Below are positions 9,339 through 21,616 of a stretch of DNA of 64,000 nt, one piece after another (the first letter of the stretch is position 1; every line of letters starts with the position of its first letter). The DNA lies in assembly GCA_024349245.1 (NCBI GenBank), contig JALDNG010000004.1, positions 1-64,000 of the forward strand, in the 5' to 3' direction. A program made the translations under genes and the position numbers. The notes beneath the pieces were generated by a model. It made no database searches, was not told the origin of the DNA, and worked only from the letters and a program-made list of their open reading frames with translations. The stretch comes from Neodontobutis hainanensis. Taxonomy: Eukaryota > Chordata > Actinopteri > Gobiiformes > Odontobutidae.

Positions 9339-12173
9339 ATGGATAAGTTTAAGACGGTCCTAAACATCGCCAACAAACAAACCAGCCTGGGTTTTGGGCT
9401 GGTGGCTCTACTGACGGCCGGAGGAGAGCAGATCTTCTCCTCTGTTGTTTTCAGATGCCCCTGCAACAGGCTCAACTTCGTCTACGGCCTGGTTTTCCTG
9501 CTGGTCCCCGCCCTAGCTCTGCTCATCTTGGGTTTCATTTTAACAAAGAAGACTTGGAAACTGGTGACGGGGGTGTGCCAGCGCAAGAAAAAAGTGTGTG
9601 GGAGCTGTAAGAGGGTGTATGTCTGTGGGACCGTCCTGTTTCAGATCAGTGTGGCTGCTCTGGTGGCTCCCAGCACCTGGATCGCTGTGGCTCTTCTGAA
9701 CGGGAACTTTGTGGAGTGTGCGATGACTGGGGCCCACGTGTCTCTGTTCAATAATCACCTGTGCAACGATGAGAAAACACAGGCCCAGTGTGTGAAGGAG
9801 CTGCACCTGTTTCCCTGTGGAAAAGAGAGCCCTGACCTCAGAAACATCAGAGAAGAGGTGCTGCTCACGCTCAGAGCAGAGTCACAGGTTGGTGAAACTT
9901 CCGTTTTAATGTTGAAGTATTTGTAGGATTGTGACGAGACCACAGGAAATGAGACCAAGACAAGACCAAGTGTCTTTAAACTCACCATCTGTTTAGTTAA
10001 TTCACCAGTAAAAATATCTTGGCACGCTGACTTCAACAATAAAGCCTACAGCACTGTTAGAAACATGTTTATTCATGTTTTATTGAATCTGTTTTCTCTT
10101 TTCTTTCATTTGCTGGTACTGAGCACTTTCCCTGAAAAACAAAAAGCTTTGGCAGAACATTGTTCACACACACGTGGAGTTTGTGTGACCTCCCTGACAT
10201 ATGCAGGGCACAGATTTTCTTCTGTGGGGTGTGTTAAAACTTCTCCCATCAGGCCGCAGGAACACTGTCACAAAATACAGGACAAACAGATATAAGAGTT
10301 CATTTTCAGCAGTTTCACTTGCTTTTTGACACTGACAGTGTAAAGTCCTGGCCTCTCATTGGGTGTTGGAGCCTTATCTTATCTCACAGTCTACTTTTGA
10401 ATTGACAAAGTCCCTTGGATGAGATACAACATGTTTCCTGTTTCCAAACTATGTCCTGATGGTTTCTTTTTTAACCCCTGAGCTTCACAAGAGTGTAATT
10501 GTAACTCTTAGGTAATACTTCTCAAGATCTATTCTAGACTGATTGCTGCAGTGACAGAAAGATCAGGTGTAAGCTTTTTTATTAATATTGAAAAACAAAA
10601 AAATGCATCTGTAAATATGACTTAGTCTCAGGCTTTTATTACACATCACAGATTTACTGGAGTTGTACTTGAAAACGTTTTTGGTCTTGAGACCGGTCAG
10701 AAGACCATTTTGTAAAGGTCTTGTGGTGTTTCCCACAGACTTGCAGCAGGTCTATGGCAGGTTGTTGATGATGTCATGGAGGATGGGAGGAGGAGGGAGG
10801 GGAGTAGCTTTGGTGAGGTTGCTAATGTTTTGCTATTGCTTTAACATCTCTCTTCTGTCGCTGTTTGTATCCTCCGGTCTAAGACTGGACTAACTCTGTC
10901 TCCTTCAAACACTGACCTCCATGAGTCTGGACCTGGTTTAAGACTGGACTAACTCTGTCTCCTTCAAACACTGACCTCCATGAGTCTGGACCTGGTCTAA
11001 GACTGGACTAACTCTGTCTCCTTCAAACACTGACCTCCATGAGTCTGGACCTGGTCTAAGACTGGACTAACTCTGTCTCCTTCAAACACTGACCTCCATG
11101 AGTCTGGACCTGGTCTAAGACTGGACTAACTCTGTCTCCTTCAAACACTGACCTCTGTGAGTCTGGACCTGGTCTAAGACTGGACTAACTCTGTCTCCTT
11201 CAAACACTGACCTCCATGAGTCTGGACCTGGTCTAAGACTGGACTAACTCTGTCTCCTTCAAACACTGACCTCTGTGAGTCTGGACCTGGTCTAAGACTG
11301 GACTAACTCTGTCTCCTTCAAACACTGACCTCCATGAGTCTGGACCTGGTCTAAGACTGGACTAATTCTGTCTCCTTCACAAACACTGACCTCCATGAGT
11401 CTGGACCTGGTCTAAGACTGGACTAACTCTGACCTCCATGAGTCTGGACCTGGTCTAAGACTGGACTAAGTCTGTCTCCTTCAAACACTGACCTCCATGA
11501 GTCTAGACCTGGTCTAAGACTGGACTAACTCTGACCTCCATGAGTCTGGACCTGGTGTAAGACTGGACTAACTCTGTCTCCTTCAAACACTGACCTCCAT
11601 GAGTCTGGACCTGGTGTAAGACTGGACTAAGTCTGTCTCCTTCAAACACAGACCTCCATGAGTCTGGACCTGGTCTGAGACTAAGTGTAAAAAGAGACAT
11701 TAACCTGATAAAAGCTGTGTGTTCTGATGTTGTTGCAGATTATTGGCTGGGTGCTGATCGCCTCTATCTTCGTGTCCAAGCTGCTGCTGATCTGTTGTGC
11801 CCGCTGCACGTCTCCCATCAGTTACCTGCAGCTGAAGTTCTGGCGGCTCTACGCTCAAGAGGAGAGCTCCCTGATGGACTCGTACGCCGCCTCACACGCT
11901 CGAGAGCTCGCCGACAGAAACATGAAAAGCTTCTTCAACAAGGCACTTCCTACAGATATCAAGACTCCGTCAAACCAGGACTGGGAGAAGATCTCATCGT
12001 TGTATAAGTTCAGTAAAAAAGATCTGTACTACAGCACCCTGCATCAGTTTGTGGAGGAATCTGAGACAAGCAACAACCTTCTGATGAGAACGGCCTCTGT
12101 GAAGTCTACAGGCTCTCTTCCCCTGAATCCAGCTGCTCTGGACTTTGTGGAAGATGGACCGGCCTCAGTGTGA
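9339..12173 (+). CDS. calhm6: Calcium homeostasis modulator, CALHM6-like (copy 2)
   Basis: Exons 9339-9887 and 11739-12173, phase 0, 327 residues. The start chosen is the ATG of MDKFKTVLNI, matching copy 1; an upstream in-frame ATG at 9279 lies in the leader shared with copy 1 and is not conserved. Exon 1 is nearly identical to copy 1, with the same membrane segments, CPC motif and ECAMTG. Differences cluster in the loop after Cys80 (QRKKKVCGSC versus QRKDEVCGSC) and in the extracellular loop, where the NVT sequon of copy 1 becomes AHVS and is lost. Exon 2 differs mainly near its C-terminal end, which has four more residues (ESETSNN region). The intron has the same 59-bp minisatellite as copy 1 with fewer units. 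This is a recent tandem paralog, probably a functional channel subunit that could co-assemble with copy 1 (inference). Confidence 0.9.
10878..11680. repeat. 59-bp intronic minisatellite, about 14 copies
   Basis: Same 59-base unit as 3247-4630, at the same intron position relative to exon 2. It includes short ~31-base units near 11430 and 11530, as the other array does. The copies are more uniform here. Confidence 0.95.
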
Positions 12174-13520
12174 CACACATCTTTCCTGCACAAACTAACA
12201 TCTGGTTCAAAAGAAGCTTTGTTTTTTCTTTTAAAAATATGCCCTTTTAAAATAAATTCTAGTTTGTGTTGGTGTTAGTGCATTCCATGGACCAGCAGAA
12301 ATGTCCAAGAAAAAACACAAATAATATCAACAGCTGTTTTTTTTTTTAATATATATTTTTCTGCACTAAAATAACAACGCTATCACTGGCTACACTACAA
12401 TAATTTTATCTCTTTTATTTTAGGAGGATTGTTTGTCAGATGTTAAGATTGATAAATAAATAAATAAATACATAAATACATAAATACATAAATAAATACA
12501 AGCTGACCTTTAAAAAAACATGCATCTGCCATTGTTGCTTGTAAATTCAAAGGATCATTCTGCAAATTATTGTTAAATTTTTTTTTCTCCATTATTCCAT
12601 TGTTTTTTCTTCCGTCACATAAAGACTGGAAAATCAGATCAGTGTTGGAGCCTACACTCATCTCACAGTCTTCTTTTGAATTGACAAAGTCCCTTGGATG
12701 TGTGACAACATGTTTCCTGTTTCCAAACTGGTTTCATTTTTAACCCCTGAGCTTCACAAGAGTGTAATTGTAATTCTTAGGTAATAACTATTTATCATGC
12801 TGTGTGTGTGTGTTTCTGCTCCGGGACAGTAAAGACTCCGTAAAAACTTCTTAAACTGTCCAAGTCCAAGTGTTCTACAATTAAAGGACAAACATATTTT
12901 CTGCACAAATTAACATCTGCTTCAAATAGGAACTTTTTTTTTCTTTTAGAAATATGCCATTTTAAAGTAAAATCTGGTAGTATAGTGCATTCCATGGACC
13001 AGCAGAAACACTAATAATATCAACAGCTGTTTCCAGTTGTAAACAGAGTCAGTGTAGTTTATGAGGAGCCGTGAAATCATGCAACAAATGTTTTTTTTTG
13101 TTTGATTTTCTGCAGTGTAATTACAAAGCTATCACTGGCTACAACATATATTTTTATCTCTTTTATTTTAGGAGTAATGTTTGTCAGAGGTTAAGATAGG
13201 TGAATAATTAATAAATTAATAAATAAACCTCCTTAATGGACCTTTAGGAAAAACATACATTTGCCTCTGTTGCTTGTAAATTCAAAGATAATTCTGCAAA
13301 TTATTGTTTTAGTTTTTTTTTTTTCTCCATTACTCAGTTGTTTTTTTCTTCAGTCTTCTTTCTCCTGACCTGGAAACTGTCAGCCTGTGTTTGAGTGAAG
13401 GCTGCATTAAAGCTGTTTCCTGTAAAAGCTCTCAGAGGGGTTTGTGTTTTCACTGAAAAGCTGTCGTCACATTGGAAACTGTTTTTACTATTCCATTCAG
13501 CCGTTTTCTGCAGAGAGACT
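12174..13520. other. Duplicated calhm6 3' flank (two copies in tandem)
   Basis: The 3' flank of copy 2 is followed by another version of it at about 12885-13470: 'ctgcacaaattaacatctgc', then 'cattccatggaccagcagaaa', then 'gcttgtaaattcaaag'. Exon sequence is absent between them. This suggests a further calhm6 copy was lost or that only its flank was duplicated. Simple (aaat)n sequence lies at 12450-12500. Confidence 0.65.
12251..12256 (+). promoter_or_regulatory. Polyadenylation signal AATAAA
   Basis: Hexamer 78 bases after the stop codon of calhm6-like copy 2, in a position equivalent to that in copy 1. Confidence 0.5.
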
Positions 13521-13524
13521 CAAA

Positions 13525-14725
13525 AAACTACAGACTGAGACTGCACTTATCAAAGTCACAAATGACATGAACACAGACATGTCAAAGTCTCTGTCTTAGT
13601 TCTGTTGGACTTGAGTGTTTGATACAGTGGACCATGAAATCCTGTCACAAAGATTAGAGGAATGGATAGGTATCACAGGAACTGCTCTTAAATGGTTTCA
13701 GACCTATCTTGAAGACAGGAAGTACTTTGTTTCGGTTGGTAACTGTGTATCAGACCAAATGGCCCTGACATGTGGGGTTCCACAGGGGTCTATCTTGGGA
13801 CCTCTATTATTCAATCTTTACATGCTTTCTTTAGGCCAAATAATACACAGCTGTGACGTATCCTACCATAATTATGCAGATGACACTCAGATTTACATTT
13901 TAATCATAGCAGCTGAAAATGGACCAATCCATTCACTGTCACTGTCTCCAACTGAACAGAAACAAGACTGAACTAATCATCTTTGGGACAGAAACAAAGA
14001 GAACGTGTCAGCTTCACCTCGAGTCTCTTTCTCTAAAATCTAAAAACCAGGTTAAATCTAGGGCTCATCATGGACTCAGACTTAAATTTCCAGAGTCACA
14101 TTAAGTCAATTACATCATCTGCATTTTATCACCTTAAAAATATTTCCAGAGTCAAAGGAATAATGTCTGAACCAGACTTAGAGAAACTTATCCATGCTTT
14201 TATCTCCAGCAGGTTAGATTACTGTAACGGCTGCTCACTGGTCTCTCAAAACGAGGGTTAAGACAGAACGCTGCTGCTCGGGTTCTAACTAACACCAGGA
14301 AGTACAACCACATCAGTCCAGTTTTAAAATCTCTGCACTGGCTTCTTGTTGCTCAGAGAATAGACTTTAAAACAGCACTGCTGCTTTACAAGTCTCTAAA
14401 TGGTTTAGCACCAGAATATATTTCTGACAGTTCCTTATGAACCTCCTCGGACTCTGAGAACATCTGGGACAGGCTTCTGCTCGAGCCCAGAGTTAGAACT
14501 AAACCTGGTGAAGCAGCGTTTAAGTTTCAGCAAAAACCTGGAACAGAACAATGTTCTAGAGGAAGTTTAAAAACTTCCTCTTTAGCGTCACCTACACCAC
14601 AACTCTCTTTTTTTCTTATGTTTCTAAATCTAAATCTTTTAAATTGTCTTTTATTTCTGTAAAGCACTTTGAGTTACCCACTGTATGAATTGTGCTGTAG
14701 AAATAAAATTGCTTTGCCATTCCTA
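13525..14725 (+). mobile_element. L2-like LINE, reverse transcriptase 3' part
   Basis: Translated pieces in changing frames show VTNDMN, FDTVDHEIL, GVPQGSILGPLLFNLY and YADDTQIYI (reverse transcriptase motifs), then RLDYCNG and the tail 'aagcactttgagttaccc...aaataaaat', the usual 3' end of this fish LINE. 5' truncated and frameshifted, so inactive. Other fragments of the family are at 33.3, 35.1, 37.5, 49.7 and 55.8 kb. Assignment to L2 rather than CR1 is from memory. Confidence 0.8.
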
Positions 14726-14984
14726 AACATTTTGGATTGATCAAGAGCCCTGTAGTGGTAAAATACTACGTGTCTAATATTTGTGTACATGATGTTGTTT
14801 CTATGCTAATTTAGTACACCATGATAAATGTACAAATTAAATGGGCATTTATTTAGCATTTTACAGTGTTTGTGGAGGTTCTCAGTCTTCAGGTTTTCTG
14901 GACATACAGCAGGTTTGGAGGTGAAGGCGTTTTGTCCCTCATTTAAGAAGGGAGGTGTTTAACCTGAGCTGGGTTACTTTCATT

Positions 14985-15700
14985 GGCCTGAATCATCAGC
15001 AAACACCTTGCACCTGCAATCCAAGATGGCAGCGTGCCCTGTGTCTGTCTGTGTTTAATTGTTTTTAATAGATTTTAGTGCATTTTTAATCTTCAAAATT
15101 ATGCTATTTTGTAAGTTTTTTTTTAAGACTGAGGACTACTACGCTGTTTTTGTGAACTGCTCTGAGGTCTTTGTCCGGCTCCATCTGCTCGGAGGTCTTT
15201 CTTCTTGCTAAGGCTAAACTGTAATTGCAGCTGGTTATTTTGTTTTGAGCTATGTGCTGTGTGCCAGCCTGTTAGCACCTGCTACATCTCACTGTTGTCT
15301 GCAGGGCCTTCTTTACATTCTGAGCAGGTCGGTGCAGTTTACTCATATCTAATCACTTTATGTTGTCAAGTGCTGCAAGTTGTGGGGGATGGAATTTCTT
15401 ACAACTTTATTTAGTTTATTATTAGCCTGTGGGACACTGGTTATGGCTGCATTTATGCTTTGAACATGAACATATCTGCTCTGCCCAGAGACTTACCTAA
15501 ATCAACAAATGCAGATATTGTTGTAATCTTTGAAACATGGCTGTCCAACTCTATTGCTATTGAAGACCTTAATATACTTTATCAATGTTTATTGTACCGT
15601 CCGGCCTAGGAAAGGTGGCGGTGTTCGTATTTATGATGCCTCAATAGTTTTCTGTAAACAAATGGAATTTTTGCCTCTGAATGTGGAAATGCCTAAGCAC
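14985..15700 (+). mobile_element. LINE 5' part with endonuclease remnant
   Basis: After an untranslated-looking stretch ('ccaagatggcagcgtgcc'), broken frames show a LINE endonuclease signature: ALPRDLPKS, DIVVIFETWLSN, then RKGGGVRIY. Probably the 5' half of the element whose reverse transcriptase lies at 16985-17475. Confidence 0.55.
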
Positions 15701-16984
15701 CTTTTGTATATCTTCAAGGAGGCCTTCCAATCCTTTAGAGCATATTTTGAGCTTAAATCTTATTCTTACCAAAGTTATTTGAGTTTTGCATTTTTCATAA
15801 AATTTTGTTTTTATTTTGTTTTGACTTTGTTTTTAATTTCAGTTTAGTTTTAATTTAGTTTTTAAAGTGGGTTTGCTAGTTTAGATTAAGTGTTAGTTTT
15901 TTTTTTGTAAGAGGAATTATTTTTAAGTGGCAAGATGATCAAAAGATTTAAAAAGGTCAGAAAAGTATTGTGTAACAAACACAAAAGAATATAAAATATG
16001 TATTGAATAACCAGTACATAAAATGTAAGTCTACGCACAAATATGTAAACACAAAATGTGTAAGTGACGTGTGCCAGGAGAAAAAAACTGAATAGAAAAC
16101 ATATCAACAGCATGTATTCAACCCTTTTGTGAGCCACACATGATGTCGCTTTAGAGCCAGGAGTCAGGGAGCTCAATCTGAGAAAAGAACAGAAAAAAAA
16201 TCAAATCATAAACTCCATAGGGTCAGCTCAGATGAAACGTCACAAAATGAAAGTCCTTGTACTTGCCATCATTGATTAACAGTAAATATTTTATATATGT
16301 AAATATGTACCTGGTAGCAGGGGCGGGACTTATTTTCAGCCCAGGTTTGTTATGTCTTAGACCCTTATTGAATCTTTTACTGAAACTCAATTAAAGTAAA
16401 CCTATCAAAGTAAAAGCATGTTTTTAAAGATATTGAAGCTGTAGATACATATGTGACATCTTTTACATTTGCTTAAAATTGATGGACCGTAATGAAGCAC
16501 AATTTTTAATGCATTAAAGTAAAAGAATCTTACAAATATGGTAAAAAAACAAAGTGTGTACTCAGATACAAGTATGTGGGATGGTACAGAAGGGGGTCCC
16601 AGGATAATTATGGTCCAAACAAATGTAATCCCCTGTATTCTGAGACATTTTAGATGTTATTTTAGCTGTAGGCACCAACATCACAAACTGAAAGCTTTAC
16701 CCTGAAACCCTATTCCATTGTTCCACCTCTGTTTTTAGAAAAACTCCCCTCAACAGCTGCAGCTCTAGCAGCTCTAGCCTCTTTACAGGCCTTTGTATGA
16801 AACACTGATGGTTAAGGGCAGAGGCCCCTCTCTGAGGTCAGAGTGGATCTACATTTTAAAAACGAACATGATCTGTCATTAGTGCGGCTGTGTGTCCCAG
16901 TCTGAAGCAGGTTTACTCATCACTGGAACAATAAAACACACTCTGCAAAAGGAAGAAAAACACCTGCACATGCTTTAATCTGAA
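15701..16984. other. No gene recognised
   Basis: AT-rich sequence separating the endonuclease-like and reverse transcriptase-like LINE pieces. The longest frames are low-complexity and show no domain. Confidence 0.4.
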
Positions 16985-17475
16985 AACCATCTGTTACTGT
17001 CCACAAGGGGGTGTCACAGGCTTCTATATTAAGTCCCCTCTTTATTATTATTATCATTATTTATATTGATGAACTGCTTGCTCAGGCCATTGAATCCCTG
17101 CAGAAAACCAGAAATACAGATCAGACTACGCTCACGATGTTTCTCATTTTAAGTAGATGCCTCAGTGTCAGCTCTTGAAGGAAATATAAAAGGGCTTCAT
17201 GTGTGTAAATACTCAGGTGTCTTGACTGATGGCTCCCTCATTTTCAAGCCGCACGTAAAAAAAAAAAAACTGAAGAAACTCAGCCTAAACTTGAAAGTTG
17301 TGTTTTTTGAAACGTCTTGTCGCTGCAACCTTTCCATCTGTGTTGGATTATGGAGATCTTTTTTATGAATGCTTCTGCTCCATGTCTTCGAAAGGTTGAC
17401 TCTGTTTATCGTGCTTCTCTGAGGTTCTTAACTAACTGCAAAGCAATGACACGCTGTTGTAAGTATTCTTTTGTC
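16985..17475 (+). mobile_element. LINE reverse transcriptase 3' fragment (Rex1/Babar-like?)
   Basis: Pieces such as 'gtgtcacaggcttctatatt' (GVTGFYI, a decayed GVPQGSIL), GVLTDGSLIFKPHV and LRKVDSVYRASLRFLTN resemble the C-terminal part of fish LINE reverse transcriptases. Frame is broken. The clade is uncertain. Confidence 0.55.
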
Positions 17476-18982
17476 CTTATATTAATCCAGAGAGACACAG
17501 ACGGAGAATAATTTTAAAAAGCAATGGCCAGGTTTAATTTTTGCAAGAATGAAGCAAAGCACACATAAGGGTTTGCTTCGGGAGGTAAACAATACATTTG
17601 ATTTTCTACCATTGCAGTAAAGGCTGTAGGAGGCGTATCTGACACAGTCACTCCCCAAGGCCCAAGCTCCTGAAGGACATGACATGATTGAAGATGATCT
17701 GAAGAGAAGTATGAGCACCCAGTAACTATAAACAATAGGGAAGTAAAAATAAATATAACGCACACAACCAAGAGTTATATTCTCGGGTGGGACGTCCTGC
17801 TTTGGCCACTCAATGATCATTGGTAAACTAATAAAGGCAAAACATTTGTACTTTAAATGAACAGAGAAGTGCTTATTCTCCTTGTTCACAAGATCCTTTA
17901 TTGCTTTCTGTTCCATTTGCTTGAACTGAACTGATCTGTGTCCGCTCTGCAGGGTGGACCAGGATTAAAGTCAACTGGAATATTGTGTTTGTAGATAATC
18001 CTTTTTTGAGTTTTTCAGATTTTTCAGATTAACAAGAGATGCTCCTCCCTTTTGACTCGGGTTCCTCAGGGCTTCGCGGACATGTTGTTGTTCTGATTTC
18101 CACAGGTTGTCAGTACTAATTTTACATTGTTTTTTTTTATTTATTTATTTTTATCGCAGGGTTAACACTTCCAGACAGACAGTTGGACAGATAAACATAC
18201 ACATAACATTTATTCATTAAAATACATTTAGATTTACAAATGGCTCTAGAGTACACATGCATTTTTCTGAAACAAAACAAGTTTGTGTTTGTTTCGAGGA
18301 GACGCCGTCTGTAAGTCACTTAAAAGATTGTCTCCAGTTAGAAAATGCTGAATGTGAAGAACAGATCCAGGAAAGATCTTTACGTTAAAGCTAACACGAC
18401 TAGGCTGTGTGAAAACCTTTTGGCCACAAAGTAAGGGTTAGGGTCAAGTCCTTCAACCTGTGGAATGAACTTTATTATAAAGACTGACACTGACTGAAAG
18501 TGTCTAAACCTTGGAAAATATCCTTATATTAACCTCTCTCTCAGAGTTGGAACCAACACTGCATTACGAGCCTCACTGTTGCAGCTGCCTTCAGGTTTTT
18601 TCCCTTTTCTCTCTTTGTTTTTTTTTAATTTTTTTTTGTTTTTTTTGTTAACCCTGGCATTCACAAAACCAGACAAACCAGACTGATGCTCACACTCCCC
18701 GCCCTCCATCAGCTCTCAGTAATACCGCTTCTCTTTATGAGTCAGCACAGCGAGCTGGGACTTCCCTAGAGTGCTCAGTCTGTTGTGGGAGTGAATAAAA
18801 GCTGAAGGAGGAGCAGCAGACGCTCTAATGAGGCACTTCCAGCCGAAGGGAGGGGCGTAGAGAGGCTTGACGGATGTATTTTTGTACTTAGTAATCTGTC
18901 TTGTACTCCCCTCGTTGCTTGTGTTGACTTTTCCTCTTCTTTTTTCCTCTTCAAGTGTGTCCAAAACCTCCCACCAGACATC
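17476..18982. other. Intergenic, 5' flank of calhm5-like gene
   Basis: No gene recognised. The frame on the minus strand at 17482-17916 (144 codons) matches nothing I know and has irregular composition. Bases 18786-18982 are the probable promoter and leader; 'gaataaaagc' near 18790 could be a TATA-like box. Confidence 0.4.
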
Positions 18983-21616
18983 ATGGATAGCTTAAAGACC
19001 GTGCTGAATTTTTTCATGAATCAGAAATCCACCATTGGATACAGCTTCATGGCTCTAATGACGGTTGGAGGGGAGAGGATTTTCTCCATGGTTTCTTTTC
19101 AGTGCCCGTGCAACCACGACCAGAACTTTGCTTACGGCATGAGTTTCCTCTTAGGCCCCGCTGCGGTTTTGCTCGTTCTGGGTTTGTTCACGAGCTCCAG
19201 GCTGTGGAGGCTGTACACGGGCTGCTGTCTCGATCCGATGAAACTTTGCCCTCATGGGAACTGCTTGGGCTGCCTCCGAGTCCTCTTGAACATCTTCACC
19301 GGGGCCTGCGTGGCTCCCATCATGTGGCTGTCGGTGGCACTGCTCAACGCAAAGTTTTACGAGTGCGGCGTCAGCGGGTTGAACGAAAACGTGGTGGTGG
19401 ATTTGTTCTGTAAAAATAAGACCCAGCAGTGCAGGGAGGAGTTGGCCCGAGTGCCCTGTGAAAGCTCCAAACTGAGCCCCGCCGAGAGAATGGAGCTGCT
19501 GCTGATGTTCAGAGCCCAGTCTCAGGTGAGAGTCCAGTCCAAGTCAATCTGAGGCCTCCTTTAGTAAAGTCAAGGTTTTTATGTTTTTGTTTTTTTGCAC
19601 AATTGTGGCTTCAAAACTGGCATTGATATTTTTTAATCATTTTTTTTTTTTTATTAGAGCAACTCACAGAACAGTTTATGTTGAGTTGGGGACTTGCGTT
19701 GATCTAACTGGAAGGGCTAGACTTGGTAAGATTTCTGGGTTCTACCTGGTCCTTTTGTCAAAGTCCAGTCAAAAAGTGAGTCTGAGTCAGGTCCCGAGTC
19801 AAGGAAATGAGGCTGATGACTCGACTGGAGTCTTAGTCCTGATTAGAACTGCCTAACATTCTACGGTAGCCCTGCAGGGACATGTTGTAGTCTACAAACA
19901 CAGTGGAAGTAGTTGATACAAGGCTTTGTTTCAAGTCTTAACTCTTGAGCGAGACTGGGTTCAATAAAGCAGTGTTAAGTTTGTTCTCTCCGGGCAGCTG
20001 TAGAAACAGACGGTAATGTCTCTTTTTGCTTTGTCCCATGGAGCCTTAAATATAAATTAAACCTACATTAACGACAACAACAGTCCCAGCTCTCTCAAAA
20101 CGCCCTTTTCTGATGGGTTTGGTTTGTTCGTGCTTCCTTCAGCTGGAAACAGAGCAAGAAGGAAATTCCTTTGGTGCAACACTGCGGCGTGTGTGTTTTT
20201 AGGACAACAATACTGTCTCTATCCTTGTGTCAGTCTGCAGGGCTGATGCAAATTAAAGCCTGACGCTAAGGAAGTACAATACGTACAGTCACCGAGATAA
20301 CGTACAAATATAAAGGCTTTACATTTAACAGAAAGTACCGCAATATTGTAATGCCTTAAAGCACTAACAAGGAAAGATAACGCTAACCAAAGCTGATTAT
20401 CGTCCTCACGGAAACTACAAATACTTTTCAGAAATGTTTTGACCCAAATCAAATCTAGAGTCAGTGACTCACAGTGAGGCTCCACCCACAGTCGGTTTAC
20501 GAAACAAATTATTTTATTGTAGAAGCTGCAGACCACATTCTTCGACAGGTATTAACATGCATTGTTTCCTGTCAGACCACTTCCTAAACTCTTGGCTCCT
20601 TCATGAAGCTGAAATATGAGCCAACGTCACACAGCTGTTTTTCATCAGTTAAACATGCCCTTGTTTATGAAGCACAAATCCTTTGAGCTGTGCTTCGTTT
20701 TTTTTAGATGTAACTTTGGAACTAAGCACAAAGTGTCCACACCAACAGCACAAACATTAACTTAATCCCTGGGAACAGTTTAACGAGTTCCCTCTCTGTG
20801 TTGAAGCAGCAGAAGCTATTAATTAAAACCAAACGATGACAACGCGGCACCGTTTAAGAAGGTTTTTCCTTAAAACGAGACTGTGTTGTCATCAAACAAA
20901 CAAAAGCTTCTGAACTATTCTTCTACCTCCAGGGAAGGGTGTATAAATGTTCAAGAATAGTTAAAGATTCTGAAAACTTTGATAATTACACGAGGATTCA
21001 TCTTTGTTTTGTTCAGATTTGTAGAGAATTGTACTTTAAATGACTAAAATTGTCACAAAACAATGCCGTCTGTCTAAAACAATGAACCACTGAAGTGCTG
21101 TAAGCCGCACGCACGTTCCTGATTTAGGAATTCAGCAAAAGAGGAATAAACTGTAAATGGCTGCTTCTTTACACAATGCACCTGTTTGTTTTTAAAAATA
21201 TCCTGTTTTTGTCTCTGCTTTAGATCCTGGGCTGGTGCCTCATCATCGTCGCTGCTTCAGTCTATCTCTTCGGCACCTGTTACACAAACTGCAAATCCAA
21301 AGTCAGCTACCTGCAGCTCACTTTCTGGAAACGCTACATGGAGAAAGAGAAGGAACGCTTTGACTCCTACGCCGTCGACTATGCCTCCAAACTGGCCGAG
21401 AGGAACCTGCAGAGCTTCTTCGAGAACAAAACCCCGGAGCCGTTCCCGTTCCCAAACCACAGAGCCTGGGAGGAGATCTCTGCGCTGTACACGTTCTCCC
21501 AGAGCGATCAGTGCTACAGTACTCTGCAGCGCTACGTGGAGCGTGCCGACAGAGACTTGACCCCAGAGAAGAGGCCGGTGTTGGACGAGGAGCACGGCCA
21601 TGAGCTAATGACCTGA
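18983..21616 (+). CDS. calhm5: Calcium homeostasis modulator, CALHM5-like
   Basis: Exons 18983-19525 (donor CAG|GTGAGA) and 21224-21616 (acceptor TTTAG|ATC), joined in phase 0, giving 311 residues. It is more distant from the two calhm6-like genes and closest, from memory, to CALHM5 (FAM26E): N-terminal helix MDSLKTVLNFF, IGYSFMALMTVGGERIF, CPC motif at Cys41 and Cys43, GLFTSSRLWRLYTGCC, WLSVALLNAKFYECG with Cys128, NKT sequon at Asn145, LGWCLIIVAAS opening the fourth membrane segment, VSYLQLTFWK and YSTLQRYVE in the cytoplasmic C-terminal part. A channel subunit in the plasma membrane. The neighbourhood of calhm6- and calhm5-like genes parallels the human CALHM4-5-6 cluster, supporting the naming. 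Unlike its neighbours it has no minisatellite in its 1.7-kb intron. Confidence 0.9.

Noticed and set aside
11503..11700. Minus-strand frame in the calhm6 intron with repeated LVQSYTRSR-type words
   Set aside because: It is the translation of the 59-bp minisatellite; 59 is not a multiple of three and the frame ends with the array.
19102..19413. 103-codon frame inside calhm5 exon 1
   Set aside because: Alternative-frame shadow of the CALHM coding exon; no features of its own.
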